From Thioalbus denitrificans (GTDB taxonomy: Bacteria > Pseudomonadota > Gammaproteobacteria > DSM-26407): a stretch of 64,000 bases of DNA. Made by a program: the position numbers and the translations under genes. The notes beneath the pieces are model-generated. The model had not been told where the DNA came from and ran no database searches. It saw only the letters and a list, made by a program, of their open reading frames with translations. How positions within the stretch are numbered: the stretch's first letter is position 1; the number at the start of each line of letters is the position of its first letter. Of this stretch, positions 11,867 through 21,865 are shown in pieces. The DNA lies in assembly GCF_003337735.1 (NCBI RefSeq), contig NZ_QPJY01000001.1:894331-958330 (forward strand). The letters run 5' to 3'.

Positions 11867-11890
11867 ACGTCACCGTTCTCACGGTGACGT
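11867..11890 (-). terminator. Hairpin downstream of pgi
   Basis: ACGTCACCGT and ACGGTGACGT form a perfect 10-bp stem with a TCTC loop, about 80 bases beyond the pgi stop codon. It is the best terminator candidate for the gnd-zwf-pgi transcript, although it lacks a T run. Confidence 0.4.
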
Positions 11891-11970
11891 CCGGAGCCGC
11901 CGGACCATGCCCGCCTATCCGGTACGACGGGAAGTCTAGCGGGGCGCTGTCCCCGGGGAGATGAGATCCG

Positions 11971-13617
11971 TCAATTTCCGCCGCGGCAGCGGCGGATGAG
12001 GGCGGCGGTGGAACTGTCGTGGCCGCCCACGGCTGCGCCCGGCTCGAGCTCCGGCAGGATGGCCCGGGCCAGCTGCTTGCCGAGCTCCACCCCCCACTGA
12101 TCGAAGGAGTTGACGTTCCAGATCACGCCCTGGACGAAGATCTTGTGTTCGTAGAGGGCGATCAGGGCGCCGAGGCGCTCCGGGGTGAGGCGGTCCACCA
12201 GCAGCGTGTTGCTGGGCCGGTTGCCGGGGAACACCCGGTGCGGCACGGCGCTCTCCAGCGCCGCGCCCGACAGGCCGCCGGCTGAAAGTTCCGCACGCAC
12301 CTCGGCCGCGGTCTTGCCGCGCATCAGCGCCTCGCCCTGGGCCAGGCAGTTGGCCAGCAGGATGCGGTGGTGGTCCCCCACCGGATGGTGGCTCTCGACG
12401 GGAGCGATGAAGTCCACCGGCACCAGCTGGGTACCCTGGTGGATGAGCTGGTAGAAGGCGTGCTGGCCGTTGGTGCCGGGTTCGCCCCAGAGCACCGGCC
12501 CGGTGTCCCAGGCCACGGGCTCGCCGGCGCGGGTCACGCCCTTGCCGTTGCTCTCCATGTCCGCCTGCTGCAGATAGGCGGGCAGGCGCTGCAGGGACTG
12601 GTCGTAGGGCAGCACGGCGTGGCTGGCCGCGCCGAGGAAGTTGCGGTACCAGATCCCGAGCAGGGCCAGGATCACCGGCATGTTCGCCGCCGGGGGCGAG
12701 TCGCGGAAGTGGCGGTCCATGGCGTGGGCGCCGTCGAGCAGGCGCTCGAAGTTCTCCATGCCCACCGCCACGGCGATGGGCAGGCCGATGGCCGACCACA
12801 GCGAATAGCGCCCCCCCACCCAGTCCCAGAACCCGAACATGTTGCGGGTGTCGATGCCGAAGGCGGCCACCTCCCCGGCATTGGTGGACACCGCCACGAA
12901 GTGGCGCGCCACCGCCGCCTCGCTGCCCAGGCGCTGAACCAGCCAGTCCCGCGCGGTGTGGGCGTTGGTGAGGGTCTCCTGGGTGGTGAAGGTCTTGGAG
13001 GCGACGATGAACAGCGTGGTCTCGGCGTCCAGGCGCCGGAGCACCGCGCCGATGTCGGCGCCGTCCACGTTGGAGACGAAGTGCAACCGCAGGTCGTCGC
13101 GGGTGTAGGGCGCGAGCGCCCGGGTCGCCATCTCCGGGCCCAGGTGGGAGCCGCCGATGCCGATGTTGACCACGTCGGTGATGGGGCGGCCGGTGTGGCC
13201 GCGCCAGGTGTGGGAGCGCACCGACTTGGAGAACTCGTGCATCTGCGCCAGCACCGCGTTCACCGCCGGCATCACGTCCTCGCCGTCCACCCGCACCGGG
13301 GTGTTGGAGCGGTTGCGCAGCGCGGTATGCAGCACCGCGCGCCCCTCGGTGAGGTTGATGGCCTCGCCGCTGAACATGCGCCCGATCCAGCCGCCCACGT
13401 CCGCGGTCCGGGCCAACTCGAGCAGCAGGCCCAGGGTGGTGGCGTCGATGCGGTTCTTGGAGTAGTCGAGGAAGATTCCCGCCGCCTCCAGGGAGAAGCG
13501 TCCGGCGCGGCCGGGATCCTGCTCGAAGAGCTCCCGCAGATGGGTGTGGCGGATGGCGGTGCAGTGTGCTTCGAGGGCTTTCCAGGCGGGGGTTTCAGTC
13601 GGTCGGTAGCTGGGCAT
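11971..13617 (-). CDS. pgi: Glucose-6-phosphate isomerase
   Basis: Pgi interconverts glucose-6-phosphate and fructose-6-phosphate, linking glycolysis or gluconeogenesis with the pentose phosphate and glycogen routes. The 548 residues match the usual length. Recognisable segments include [69 protein letters not shown] and the C-terminal signature around [19 protein letters not shown]. It is the last gene of a gnd-zwf-pgi series on the minus strand. The start lacks an obvious ribosome binding site; heptamer-like repeats (13637-13692) lie just upstream. Confidence 0.95.
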   Translation of the reverse strand: MPSYRPTETPAWKALEAHCTAIRHTHLRELFEQDPGRAGRFSLEAAGIFLDYSKNRIDATTLGLLLELARTADVGGWIGRMFSGEAINLTEGRAVLHTALRNRSNTPVRVDGEDVMPAVNAVLAQMHEFSKSVRSHTWRGHTGRPITDVVNIGIGGSHLGPEMATRALAPYTRDDLRLHFVSNVDGADIGAVLRRLDAETTLFIVASKTFTTQETLTNAHTARDWLVQRLGSEAAVARHFVAVSTNAGEVAAFGIDTRNMFGFWDWVGGRYSLWSAIGLPIAVAVGMENFERLLDGAHAMDRHFRDSPPAANMPVILALLGIWYRNFLGAASHAVLPYDQSLQRLPAYLQQADMESNGKGVTRAGEPVAWDTGPVLWGEPGTNGQHAFYQLIHQGTQLVPVDFIAPVESHHPVGDHHRILLANCLAQGEALMRGKTAAEVRAELSAGGLSGAALESAVPHRVFPGNRPSNTLLVDRLTPERLGALIALYEHKIFVQGVIWNVNSFDQWGVELGKQLARAILPELEPGAAVGGHDSSTAALIRRCRGGN

Positions 13618-13636
13618 CGGTCTTGGGCAACGTGTT

Positions 13637-13692
13637 ATGGGTGATGGGTGATGGTTGATGGTGATTATGCCCCATTACCCGGTGCCCATCAC
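13637..13692. repeat. Heptamer-like repeats (GGGTGAT) with inverted partner
   Basis: GGGTGAT, GGGTGAT, GGTTGAT and GGTGATT run together and are followed by ATTACCC and CCCATCAC. The segment can therefore fold on itself. It fills most of the 122-base gap between zwf and pgi. Confidence 0.65.
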
Positions 13693-13739
13693 GACAGCCC
13701 CGTTCATGGGCCGTCCCCGGGCGGTGGCTCGCGCCGTAC

Positions 13740-15218
<1,479 letters not shown>

Positions 15219-15221
15219 GGT

Positions 15222-15416
15222 TTATTGTCCGCAGATTACGCAGATTACACCGATATTCCGGTGGTTCGGGACCGACAATCGTTCATGCCTGTCCGTTGTC
15301 CGGCCAGGCCGTCATTGTCTGCTGTGTGTGGGCGCCGGGGGATTGTCGGGCATTCCTCTCAGATTTCCTGTATCCGCAATCCAGTCTGCGCAATCGGCGT
15401 AATCTGCGGATAACAA
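15222..15416. repeat. About 195-bp element with inverted terminal repeats (CCGCAGATTACGC)
   Basis: The left end (15222-15257) contains TCCGCAGATTACGCAGATTA. The right end (15377-15415), read on the other strand, gives TCCGCAGATTACGCCGATTG. The core shows no gene. The element fills the zwf-gnd gap almost exactly, resembling a miniature inverted-repeat element. No transposase or clear target-site duplication is visible. Confidence 0.6.
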
Positions 15417-15431
15417 CAGTCTACACGCCCC

Positions 15432-16355
15432 CTATCGGGCCGCGTCGTCCGTCTTCTGTACGGTGTGGCCGCCGAAGGCGTTGCGCATGACCGCGAGCAG
15501 GCGGTTGGCGTAGTCGGCGCCGCCCTGGCTGGCAAAGCGGCTGTGCAGCGCCAGGGTCATGACCGGCGCCGGGACGCCCTGTTCGATGGCCTCGATGGCG
15601 GTCCAGCGCCCTTCGCCGGAGTCGGAGACCACCGGGGCGATGGACTGCAGGCCGGTATCCTGCGCCAGGGCGCCCGCGGTCAGGTCCAGCAGCCAGCTCC
15701 GCACCACCGAGCTGTGGCGCCAGAGCTCGGTCACCTGGGCCAGGTCGAGGCCGAACTCGGACTTGTTGTCCAGCAGCGCCAGTCCCTCGGCCAGGGCCTG
15801 CATCATGCCGTACTCGATGCCGTTGTGGACCATCTTGGTGAAGTGACCGGCGCCCACGGGGCCGACATGGGCCCAGCCGCGGTCGGGGGCCGGGGCCAGT
15901 ACCCGCAGCGCCGGCTTCACCTGGTCCACCGCCGCGGGGGTCCCGCCCACCATCAGGCAGTAGCCGTTCTCCAGACCCCAGACGCCGCCGGAGGTGCCGG
16001 CATCGACGAACTCGAGATCGTGGCCGCGCAGGAGGGCGGCGCGGCGCAGGGTGTCGTGGTAGTTGGCGTTGCCGCCGTCCACCACCACGTCGCCGGCCTC
16101 CAGCAGGGCGAGCAGGTCCTGCAGGGTCTGCTCGGTCGCCTCGCCCGCGGGAATCATCAGCCAGACCACCCGCGGGGGCTGCAGGGCCGCCACCGCCTCG
16201 GCCAGTGAGGCTGCCGGGAGGAGCCCGATCTCCTCGGCCAGGGCGGCGGTGATCGCGGGCGTGCGGTTGTAGCCCACCACTTCGATACCGCCCCGGCGCA
16301 GCCGGCGGGCCATGTTGCCGCCCATCTTGCCCAGTCCCACGAGTGCCATCCGCAT
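15432..16355 (-). CDS. gnd: 6-phosphogluconate dehydrogenase, short (GndB/GntZ-like) type
   Basis: Gnd oxidatively decarboxylates 6-phosphogluconate to ribulose-5-phosphate. The protein has 307 residues, the length of the short subfamily, which is often NAD-preferring, rather than the roughly 470-residue enterobacterial enzyme. Visible motifs are MALVGLGKMGGNMARRL (dinucleotide binding), VDGGNANYHDT, DAGTSGGVWGLENGYCLMVGG and KMVHNGIEYGMMQA. The start at 16355 is supported by CGGAGC ten bases upstream; the open extension before it is not conserved. It heads the gnd-zwf-pgi series. Cofactor preference is inferred from subfamily, not seen. Confidence 0.9.
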   Translation of the reverse strand: MRMALVGLGKMGGNMARRLRRGGIEVVGYNRTPAITAALAEEIGLLPAASLAEAVAALQPPRVVWLMIPAGEATEQTLQDLLALLEAGDVVVDGGNANYHDTLRRAALLRGHDLEFVDAGTSGGVWGLENGYCLMVGGTPAAVDQVKPALRVLAPAPDRGWAHVGPVGAGHFTKMVHNGIEYGMMQALAEGLALLDNKSEFGLDLAQVTELWRHSSVVRSWLLDLTAGALAQDTGLQSIAPVVSDSGEGRWTAIEAIEQGVPAPVMTLALHSRFASQGGADYANRLLAVMRNAFGGHTVQKTDDAAR

Positions 16356-16725
16356 GTCGGTTGCTCCGGTTGCGCTGTTATTGGTGTCCGACCCGCCCGG
16401 GCCGGAGGTGTTCCCCACGGCATGCTTCGAATCCGGGGTGCCCCGCCTGCCCCTTCCCGGTCGCCGCGGGATGCCGCGCCGAGTGCGGTATTGCGACGCA
16501 GTGCACGGGGATCCGCGCGCCAGAGGAACAGTATAGACCGGTCATCTTGACACTCCGGGTACGGGGTGGGAGATTCACCCACGAAGCCTCCTCAACACCG
16601 GGACGGCCCATTCAGAGCCGCGGGGGAGATGGCCGGCCAGGCGCGCCCGCTGCTCCAGGGGCATGCCGCCAGGTGTCGAAGCGTACATCTCTGCCAACGG
16701 ATCAGTACACCCAAGGACTCCTTTC

Positions 16726-18180
16726 ATGCCCAGCATCCTCTTTGTTACCAGCGAGGCCGTGCCGTTCGTCAAGACCGGCGGGCTGGCCGACGTGAGCGGC
16801 AGTCTCCCGCCGGCGCTGCAGGCCGCGGGCGCCGATGTGCGGCTGCTGCTGCCGGCGTACCGGAGCGTACTGGCCCATGCGGGGTCGCTGGAGCGGGTGG
16901 CGGAACTGGATCTGCCAGGCCTGACGGTGCCGGCCGGGATCCTGGCCACGGAGATTCCCGGCAGCGGCGTGCCGGTATGGCTGCTGGACTGCCCGGAGCT
17001 CTACGATCGCGCGGGCGGACCCTACGGGGACGGGGCGGGGGTGGACTGGCCCGACAACGCCTTGCGCTTCGCCACCCTGGCGCGGGCCGCGGTGGCGCTC
17101 AGCGACGGGCTCGTGGCGGGCTGGCGCCCGCAGCTGGTGCATTGCCATGACTGGCAGAGCGGCCTGGTGCCGGTGCTGCTGGCCGACCTTCCCGAGCGTC
17201 CGGCCACGGTGTTCACCATTCACAACCTCGCCTACCGCGGGCTGTTCAGCCGCCTCGATTTCGACCGGCTGGAGCTGCCTGAGGCGCTCTGGTCCATGGA
17301 GGGGCTCGAGTTCTACGGCGATTTCTCCTTCCTCAAGGGTGGGCTGCTGGCCAGCGACTGGATCACCACCGTCAGCCCCACCTACGCCCGCGAGATTCTG
17401 ACCCCCGAGTTCGGCTGGGGGCTCGAGGGCGTGCTTGGCAGCCGCATGGAGAACCTGCTCGGCATCCTCAACGGCATCGATACCGGGATGTGGGATCCCG
17501 CCACCGATCCCCTCATCGCCGAGAACTACGACGCGGGGGACCTGGGGGGCAAGCGGGTGAACAAGCATGCCCTGCAGCAGCGCTACGGCCTGCCGGCGGA
17601 CGCCGAGGTTCCCGTGGTGGGCTTCATCGGCCGGCTGGTGGATCAGAAGGGGGTGGACCTCATCCTCGATGCGCTGCCGGCGCTGGAGGGCGAGGCGCTG
17701 CAGCTGGTGGTGCTCGGCAGCGGCGATCGGAAGCTGGAGCAGCGGCTGCTGGATGCGGCCGCGGAGTCGCCGCACCGCATCGGCGTGGAGATCGGCTACG
17801 ACGAGTCGCTGGCCCACCTGATCGAGGCCGGCGCGGACCTGTTCCTGATGCCCTCCCGGTTCGAGCCCTGCGGGCTCAACCAGATGTACAGCCAGCGCTA
17901 TGGCACCGTGCCGGTGGTCCACCGGGCGGGGGGCTTGGCGGATACGGTGGTGCCGGTGGAGCGGGCCGCGCTGGAGCGGGCAGAGGCCACCGGCTTCGTC
18001 TTCACCCCGGCCACCGCCCAGGCGCTGGCGGTCACCCTGCGCTGGGCGCTGCTGTGCTACCGCCAGCCGCGGATCTGGGAGCGGCTGGTGCAGGCCGGCA
18101 TGGCGCGGGACTTCAGCTGGGCCCGCAGCGCCGAGGACTACCTCGCCCTCTACGAGCGCGCCATCGCCGCGCGGGGGTGA
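16726..18180 (+). CDS. glgA: Glycogen synthase (ADP-glucose)
   Basis: GlgA elongates alpha-1,4-glucan from ADP-glucose. The 484-residue GT5 enzyme shows KTGGLADVSG (residues 16-25, ADP-glucose binding), HCHDWQSGLVPVLL, FTIHNLAYRG, NGIDTGMWDP, GFIGRLVDQKG and the C-terminal PSRFEPCGLNQMYSQRYGT. The start at 16726 follows AAGGA at a suitable distance. It diverges from gnd. No glgB or glgC is in the window, so the rest of the glycogen pathway must lie elsewhere. A repeat element follows the stop. Confidence 0.95.
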   Translation: MPSILFVTSEAVPFVKTGGLADVSGSLPPALQAAGADVRLLLPAYRSVLAHAGSLERVAELDLPGLTVPAGILATEIPGSGVPVWLLDCPELYDRAGGPYGDGAGVDWPDNALRFATLARAAVALSDGLVAGWRPQLVHCHDWQSGLVPVLLADLPERPATVFTIHNLAYRGLFSRLDFDRLELPEALWSMEGLEFYGDFSFLKGGLLASDWITTVSPTYAREILTPEFGWGLEGVLGSRMENLLGILNGIDTGMWDPATDPLIAENYDAGDLGGKRVNKHALQQRYGLPADAEVPVVGFIGRLVDQKGVDLILDALPALEGEALQLVVLGSGDRKLEQRLLDAAAESPHRIGVEIGYDESLAHLIEAGADLFLMPSRFEPCGLNQMYSQRYGTVPVVHRAGGLADTVVPVERAALERAEATGFVFTPATAQALAVTLRWALLCYRQPRIWERLVQAGMARDFSWARSAEDYLALYERAIAARG

Positions 18181-18213
18181 CCTGCCGCAGCGAAAGGAAG
18201 CAGAAAGAAAGGT

Positions 18214-18500
18214 CTCACCACGAAGGCACGAAGGGCACGAAGAAAAGCAAAAAGATAAAGTTAACCGCAGATTTACGTTGATTTGTAAACAAGAGGGTCC
18301 GGCGACTGTGGGGGCTTCGGTGTGTCCGCCGGAGCGGGCGGTTGACCGCATCGCGTGGGAAATGTGGAGTCATTGCAGTGCCGGCCAATTCCTCCGCGGA
18401 CCCGCCTGTTATCGTTCAACTCCATGAAAATCAACGTCAATCAACGTTAATCTGCGGTTTATTCGTCTTTCTTCGTGTCCTTCGTGCCTTCGTGGTGAAA
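18214..18500. repeat. About 290-bp element with about 70-bp inverted ends (CACGAAGG / AACCGCAGATT)
   Basis: The left end (18214-18289) reads CACCACGAAGGCACGAAGG... then AACCGCAGATTTACGTTGAT. The right end (18427-18500), on the opposite strand, reads CACCACGAAGGCACGAAGGA... then AACCGCAGATTAACGTTGAT. Each end is itself built of short internal repeats. The core has no gene. It separates the convergent glgA and panD genes, and also shares the CGCAGATT word with the element at 15222-15416. Confidence 0.7.
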
Positions 18501-18516
18501 GGTTTTTTCAGTTTTT

Positions 18517-18897
18517 TCAGGCGGCCTGGACGGGGATGCTGTCGCCGGTGCGCTTGATGTGGTTGCGCTCGTCCAGGTAGACCAGCGAGGGCTTGTGGCT
18601 CGTCAGCTCGGCGGCGTCCAGGACGGCGTAGGCGCAGATGATGACCCGGTCGCCCGGGTTGGCCTTGTGGGCGGCCGCACCGTTCACCGAGATGACGCCG
18701 GAGCCGTCCTCGGCGCGGATGGCGTAGGTGGTGAACCGCTCGCCGTTGGCGAGGTTGTAGATGTGAATCTGTTCGTACTCCCGGATACCGGCGCGGTCCA
18801 GCAGCTGCCCGTCGATGGCGCAGGAACCCTCGTATTCCAGCTCCGAGTGGGTCACCCGGGCCTGGTGCAGCTTGCACTTGAGCATGGTGCACTGCAT
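18517..18897 (-). CDS. panD: Aspartate 1-decarboxylase
   Basis: PanD makes beta-alanine from aspartate for pantothenate synthesis. It is a small pyruvoyl enzyme that cleaves itself between Gly24 and Ser25; the motif [14 protein letters not shown] is intact. The 126-residue length is normal and the N-terminus [13 protein letters not shown] aligns with the family. The start at 18897 has GGAGGG nine bases upstream, so a longer open frame is rejected. It lies on the same strand as panC and panB, 112 bases after panC. Confidence 0.95.
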   Translation of the reverse strand: MQCTMLKCKLHQARVTHSELEYEGSCAIDGQLLDRAGIREYEQIHIYNLANGERFTTYAIRAEDGSGVISVNGAAAHKANPGDRVIICAYAVLDAAELTSHKPSLVYLDERNHIKRTGDSIPVQAA

Positions 18898-19009
18898 GTC
18901 TTGTTCCCTCCTTCTCATGTACCGCGCTCCCGGGCTCACGGCGCCGGGCGGCATCCAATCAGACAAATGTCGCGCAAGTCTTTGCCGCGGCGCAACATTG
19001 TAGCCGATT

Positions 19010-19867
19010 TCAGGCTGTCTGCAACGTCACCTGCAGGTTGTCGATGAGGCGTGCGCCGCCGAGGTGGGCGGCGGCGAGTATCACCAGCGCTCCGTCGCCG
19101 CCGGCGGGAGGCTGAAGATCGGCGCTGCGGCGGATGCTGAGATAGTCGGGGCGGAAGCCTGCGTTCTCCAGTGTCCGCAGGGCCTCGCCTTCCAGCACGG
19201 CGTAGTCACGCCGGCCCGCGTGCAGCCGCTCCGCGACCTCGCCCAGGGTGCGGTAGAGGGCCGGTGCCCGGGCGCGGGCATCGGCATCGAGGTAGCGGTT
19301 GCGCGAGCTCATGGCCAGGCCGTCGGGTTCGCGGGTGGTGGGCGCGCCCACGATCTCCACCGGCATGCAGAGATCCGCCACCATGCGCCGGATCACCATC
19401 AGCTGCTGGAAGTCCTTCTCGCCGAAGACGGCCGTGTGGGGCTGGACGATATTGAACAGCTTGGAGACCACCGTGGCCACCCCGCGGAAATGGCCCGGGC
19501 GGCTTGCGCCGCAGAGGATATCGGACAGCCCCGGCACCTCCACCTGGGTCTGGCCGGTGGCGCCGGCGGGGTACATCTCCTCGACCGGAGGGGCGAAGAG
19601 CAGGCAGACGCCGGCCTCGGCCAGCTTCAGGCTGTCCTCCTCCAGGGTCCGCGGGTAGCTGAGAAAATCCTCGCCGGGTCCGAACTGGATGGGGTTGACG
19701 AAGATGCTCACCACCACGCAGTCGGCGTAGTGGGCGGCCCGGTCCACCAGTGCCAGGTGACCCTCGTGGAGGTTGCCCATGGTGGGCACCAGGGCGATGC
19801 GTTTGCCCGGTTCGCGCCAGGGCGCGAGGGCGCTGCGCAGTGCGGTGATGGTGGAGTGGGTCTGCAT
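19010..19867 (-). CDS. panC: Pantothenate synthetase
   Basis: PanC joins pantoate and beta-alanine using ATP. The 285-residue protein contains the family motifs [15 protein letters not shown] (ATP site), [34 protein letters not shown] and the C-terminal MSSRNRYL. The start at 19867 matches homologs; the frame remains open into panB but that part is panB antiphase. The panB stop lies 44 bases upstream, so co-transcription with panB and panD is likely, placing pantoate and beta-alanine supply together. Confidence 0.95.
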   Translation of the reverse strand: MQTHSTITALRSALAPWREPGKRIALVPTMGNLHEGHLALVDRAAHYADCVVVSIFVNPIQFGPGEDFLSYPRTLEEDSLKLAEAGVCLLFAPPVEEMYPAGATGQTQVEVPGLSDILCGASRPGHFRGVATVVSKLFNIVQPHTAVFGEKDFQQLMVIRRMVADLCMPVEIVGAPTTREPDGLAMSSRNRYLDADARARAPALYRTLGEVAERLHAGRRDYAVLEGEALRTLENAGFRPDYLSIRRSADLQPPAGGDGALVILAAAHLGGARLIDNLQVTLQTA

Positions 19868-19911
19868 GGCGGCGCGGATGAAGGGAAGCGGATAAAGGAT
19901 AACGGATGGGT

Positions 19912-20706
19912 TCAGAAGCAGTGTTCGGGCGCCGGGAAGCTGCCGTCCTTCACCGCTCCGACATAGGCCGAGATGGCGCCCTGCACGCCCTCCGGGTTGC
20001 CGGCGAGGAAATTGCGGGAGAACTTGGGCGCGCGCCCCGGCGTGATGCCCAGCATGTCCTGCAGAACCAGGACCTGCCCGTCGGTATCCGGACCGGCGCC
20101 GATGCCGATGACCGGGATGTCCAGCGCCCGTGACAGCTCCTCGCCCAGTGTTGCCGGCACGCATTCCACCACCAGCATCAGGGCGCCGGCCTGCTGCAGG
20201 GCAAAGGCGCTGTTGAGCATCTCGTGGGCCTGTTCCGCGCTCCGGCCCTGGACCCGGTAGCCACCCACCAGGTTGACCGACTGGGGCAGCAGGCCGACGT
20301 GACCGCAGACGGGGATGCCATTGTGGGCCAGCCGGCGTACCGTGTCGGCGAGCCAGGCGCCGCCCTCGAGCTTCACCGCGTGGGCGCCGGCGCGCATCAG
20401 CGCGGCGGCGCTCTCCAGGGCGTGGGCCGGGTCGGGGTAGGTCATGAACGGCAGATCGGCCACCACCAGGGCCTCCTTCGCGCCGGCGCGCACGCAGCGG
20501 GTGTGGTAGATCATCTCCTCCAGGGTAACCGGCAGGGTGCTGTCGCGGCCCTGCATCACCATCCCGAGGGAGTCGCCCACCAGCAGGACCTCCACGCCGG
20601 CGCTGTCCGCGGCGACGGCGAAGCTGGCGTCATAGGCGGTGAGGACGGCGATCTTCTCGCCGGCCTGTTTCTTGTCCTGCAGGGTCTTCAGCGTGATTTT
20701 GCTCAT
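19912..20706 (-). CDS. panB: 3-methyl-2-oxobutanoate hydroxymethyltransferase
   Basis: PanB transfers a hydroxymethyl group from methylene-tetrahydrofolate to ketoisovalerate to give ketopantoate. The 264-residue protein shows [39 protein letters not shown] and KLEGG motifs, plus [23 protein letters not shown]. Its ATG overlaps the stop codon of the upstream deoxynucleoside kinase (ATGA at 20703-20706), implying translational coupling. No separate ribosome binding site is evident. The panE step is not encoded here. Confidence 0.95.
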   Translation of the reverse strand: MSKITLKTLQDKKQAGEKIAVLTAYDASFAVAADSAGVEVLLVGDSLGMVMQGRDSTLPVTLEEMIYHTRCVRAGAKEALVVADLPFMTYPDPAHALESAAALMRAGAHAVKLEGGAWLADTVRRLAHNGIPVCGHVGLLPQSVNLVGGYRVQGRSAEQAHEMLNSAFALQQAGALMLVVECVPATLGEELSRALDIPVIGIGAGPDTDGQVLVLQDMLGITPGRAPKFSRNFLAGNPEGVQGAISAYVGAVKDGSFPAPEHCF

Positions 20707-21350
20707 GGGAAACAGGGCATTGGATTGAAGTAGTGGCGTCCGCTGCGGATCTCCCGCAGGCGCGCGGTCAGCTCATTATAGTCGTCATCCTGATCCACGA
20801 GATTGATGCTCGCGGCATTGACGATGAGCAGCGGTGCCGCCTCATAGTAATGAAAAAACTGGGCGTAGGCATCCGTGAGCCGCCCCAGGTAGGCGGCGTC
20901 CAGGCCCCGCTCGTAACCGCGACCACGGCGGCTGATGCGGGACAGGAGCACCTCGACCGGCGCCTGCAGGTAGATCACCAGGTCCGGTTGCGGTGTCTCC
21001 ACGGCGAGCCGTTCATAGACCTGTTCGTAAAGCCGGAACTCCTCGTTGTCCAGGGTCAGGCCGGCGAACAGCCGGTCCTTGTCCATCAGGAAATCGGCCA
21101 CCAGCCGCGGCCGGAACAGGTCGCCCTGGCGCAACTCGGACATCTGCCGGGCGCGCTGGAACAGGAAGTAGAGCTGGGTGGGCAGGGCGCCGGCGCGGGG
21201 ATCCTGGTAGAAGCGCTCGAGAAAGGGGTTCTCCTCGGCCCCCTCCAGCAGCAGGTCGGCGCCGAAGGTCTCGGCCAGCCGTCGCGCCAGGCTGGTCTTG
21301 CCCACGCCGATGGGGCCTTCCACCACGATGTGGCGCGGCGCCATGTTCAT
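20703..21350 (-). CDS. Deoxynucleoside kinase family protein
   Basis: The protein has 215 residues with a P-loop ([16 protein letters not shown], residues about 9-25), a DR motif in [14 protein letters not shown] and a basic lid region ([13 protein letters not shown]). This is the plan of deoxyadenosine/deoxyguanosine kinases, which phosphorylate deoxynucleosides for salvage. The substrate cannot be assigned from sequence. Linkage folK-dNK-panB is common in gammaproteobacteria. Start and stop codons overlap those of folK and panB by four bases each (ATGA), so the block pcnB-folK-dNK-panB is tightly coupled. Confidence 0.88.
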   Translation of the reverse strand: MNMAPRHIVVEGPIGVGKTSLARRLAETFGADLLLEGAEENPFLERFYQDPRAGALPTQLYFLFQRARQMSELRQGDLFRPRLVADFLMDKDRLFAGLTLDNEEFRLYEQVYERLAVETPQPDLVIYLQAPVEVLLSRISRRGRGYERGLDAAYLGRLTDAYAQFFHYYEAAPLLIVNAASINLVDQDDDYNELTARLREIRSGRHYFNPMPCFP

Positions 21351-21865
21351 GCCTCCAGCCGGACGAGGCCGCCCGGGGGGCAGCGGCGCAGGTGGGCTTC
21401 GACCGCGCTGCCGTCGGGAAGGCGCAGGCCGGGGGCGATGTCCGCCAGCGGACGCAGGACGAAGGCGCGCTCGGTCAGGCGGGGATGGGGCAGGGTGAGC
21501 GCGGGTGTGGAGAGCACCTGTTCGCCATAGAGCAGCAGGTCCAGATCCAGGGTTCTCGGTCCCCAGCGCACGCCCTCGCGGCGGCGGCCGTGGGCCCCCT
21601 CGATGGCCTGCAGGCCGGCGAGCAGCGCCTCCGGCGTGAGCCTGGTGGCGAGGGCCGCGACGGCGTTGATGTAGTCCGGCTGCCCTGGCGGCCCCACGGG
21701 GGCGCTGCGGTAGAGCGGCGAGTGCGCGGTCAGCCGGGTTTCCGGCAAGCCCTCCAGTTCGCGGAGCGCTGCCCGCAACTGTCCCGGCGGATCCTCGAGG
21801 TTGCTGCCCAGCCCGATGAACGCGGTCACCGGCGCCGGGGTGGCGGGGCGGCCCGCAGGGCTCAT
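21347..21865 (-). CDS. folK: 2-amino-4-hydroxy-6-hydroxymethyldihydropteridine pyrophosphokinase
   Basis: FolK activates the pterin precursor with ATP in folate synthesis. The 172-residue protein shows FIGLGSNLEDP near the start, SPLYRSAPVGPPGQPDYINAV and the signature GPRTLDLDLLLYG. The start at 21865 overlaps the pcnB stop (ATGA, 21862-21865). A longer upstream frame has no conserved content. Proximity to panB, which uses a folate cofactor, fits the usual gammaproteobacterial pcnB-folK-pan arrangement. Confidence 0.95.
   Translation of the reverse strand: MSPAGRPATPAPVTAFIGLGSNLEDPPGQLRAALRELEGLPETRLTAHSPLYRSAPVGPPGQPDYINAVAALATRLTPEALLAGLQAIEGAHGRRREGVRWGPRTLDLDLLLYGEQVLSTPALTLPHPRLTERAFVLRPLADIAPGLRLPDGSAVEAHLRRCPPGGLVRLEA

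Noticed and set aside
16702..18351. 549-codon minus-strand frame opposite glgA
   Set aside because: Antisense shadow; glgA on the plus strand carries all family motifs and a ribosome binding site.
15222..18500. Insertion sequences or prophage remnants around the inverted-repeat elements
   Set aside because: No transposase, integrase or phage gene is present, and neighbouring genes are intact. The elements are kept as repeats only.
19010..20164. Long N-terminal extension of PanC
   Set aside because: The extra residues are the panB gene read in another frame; PanC homology and the usual N-terminus start at 19867.
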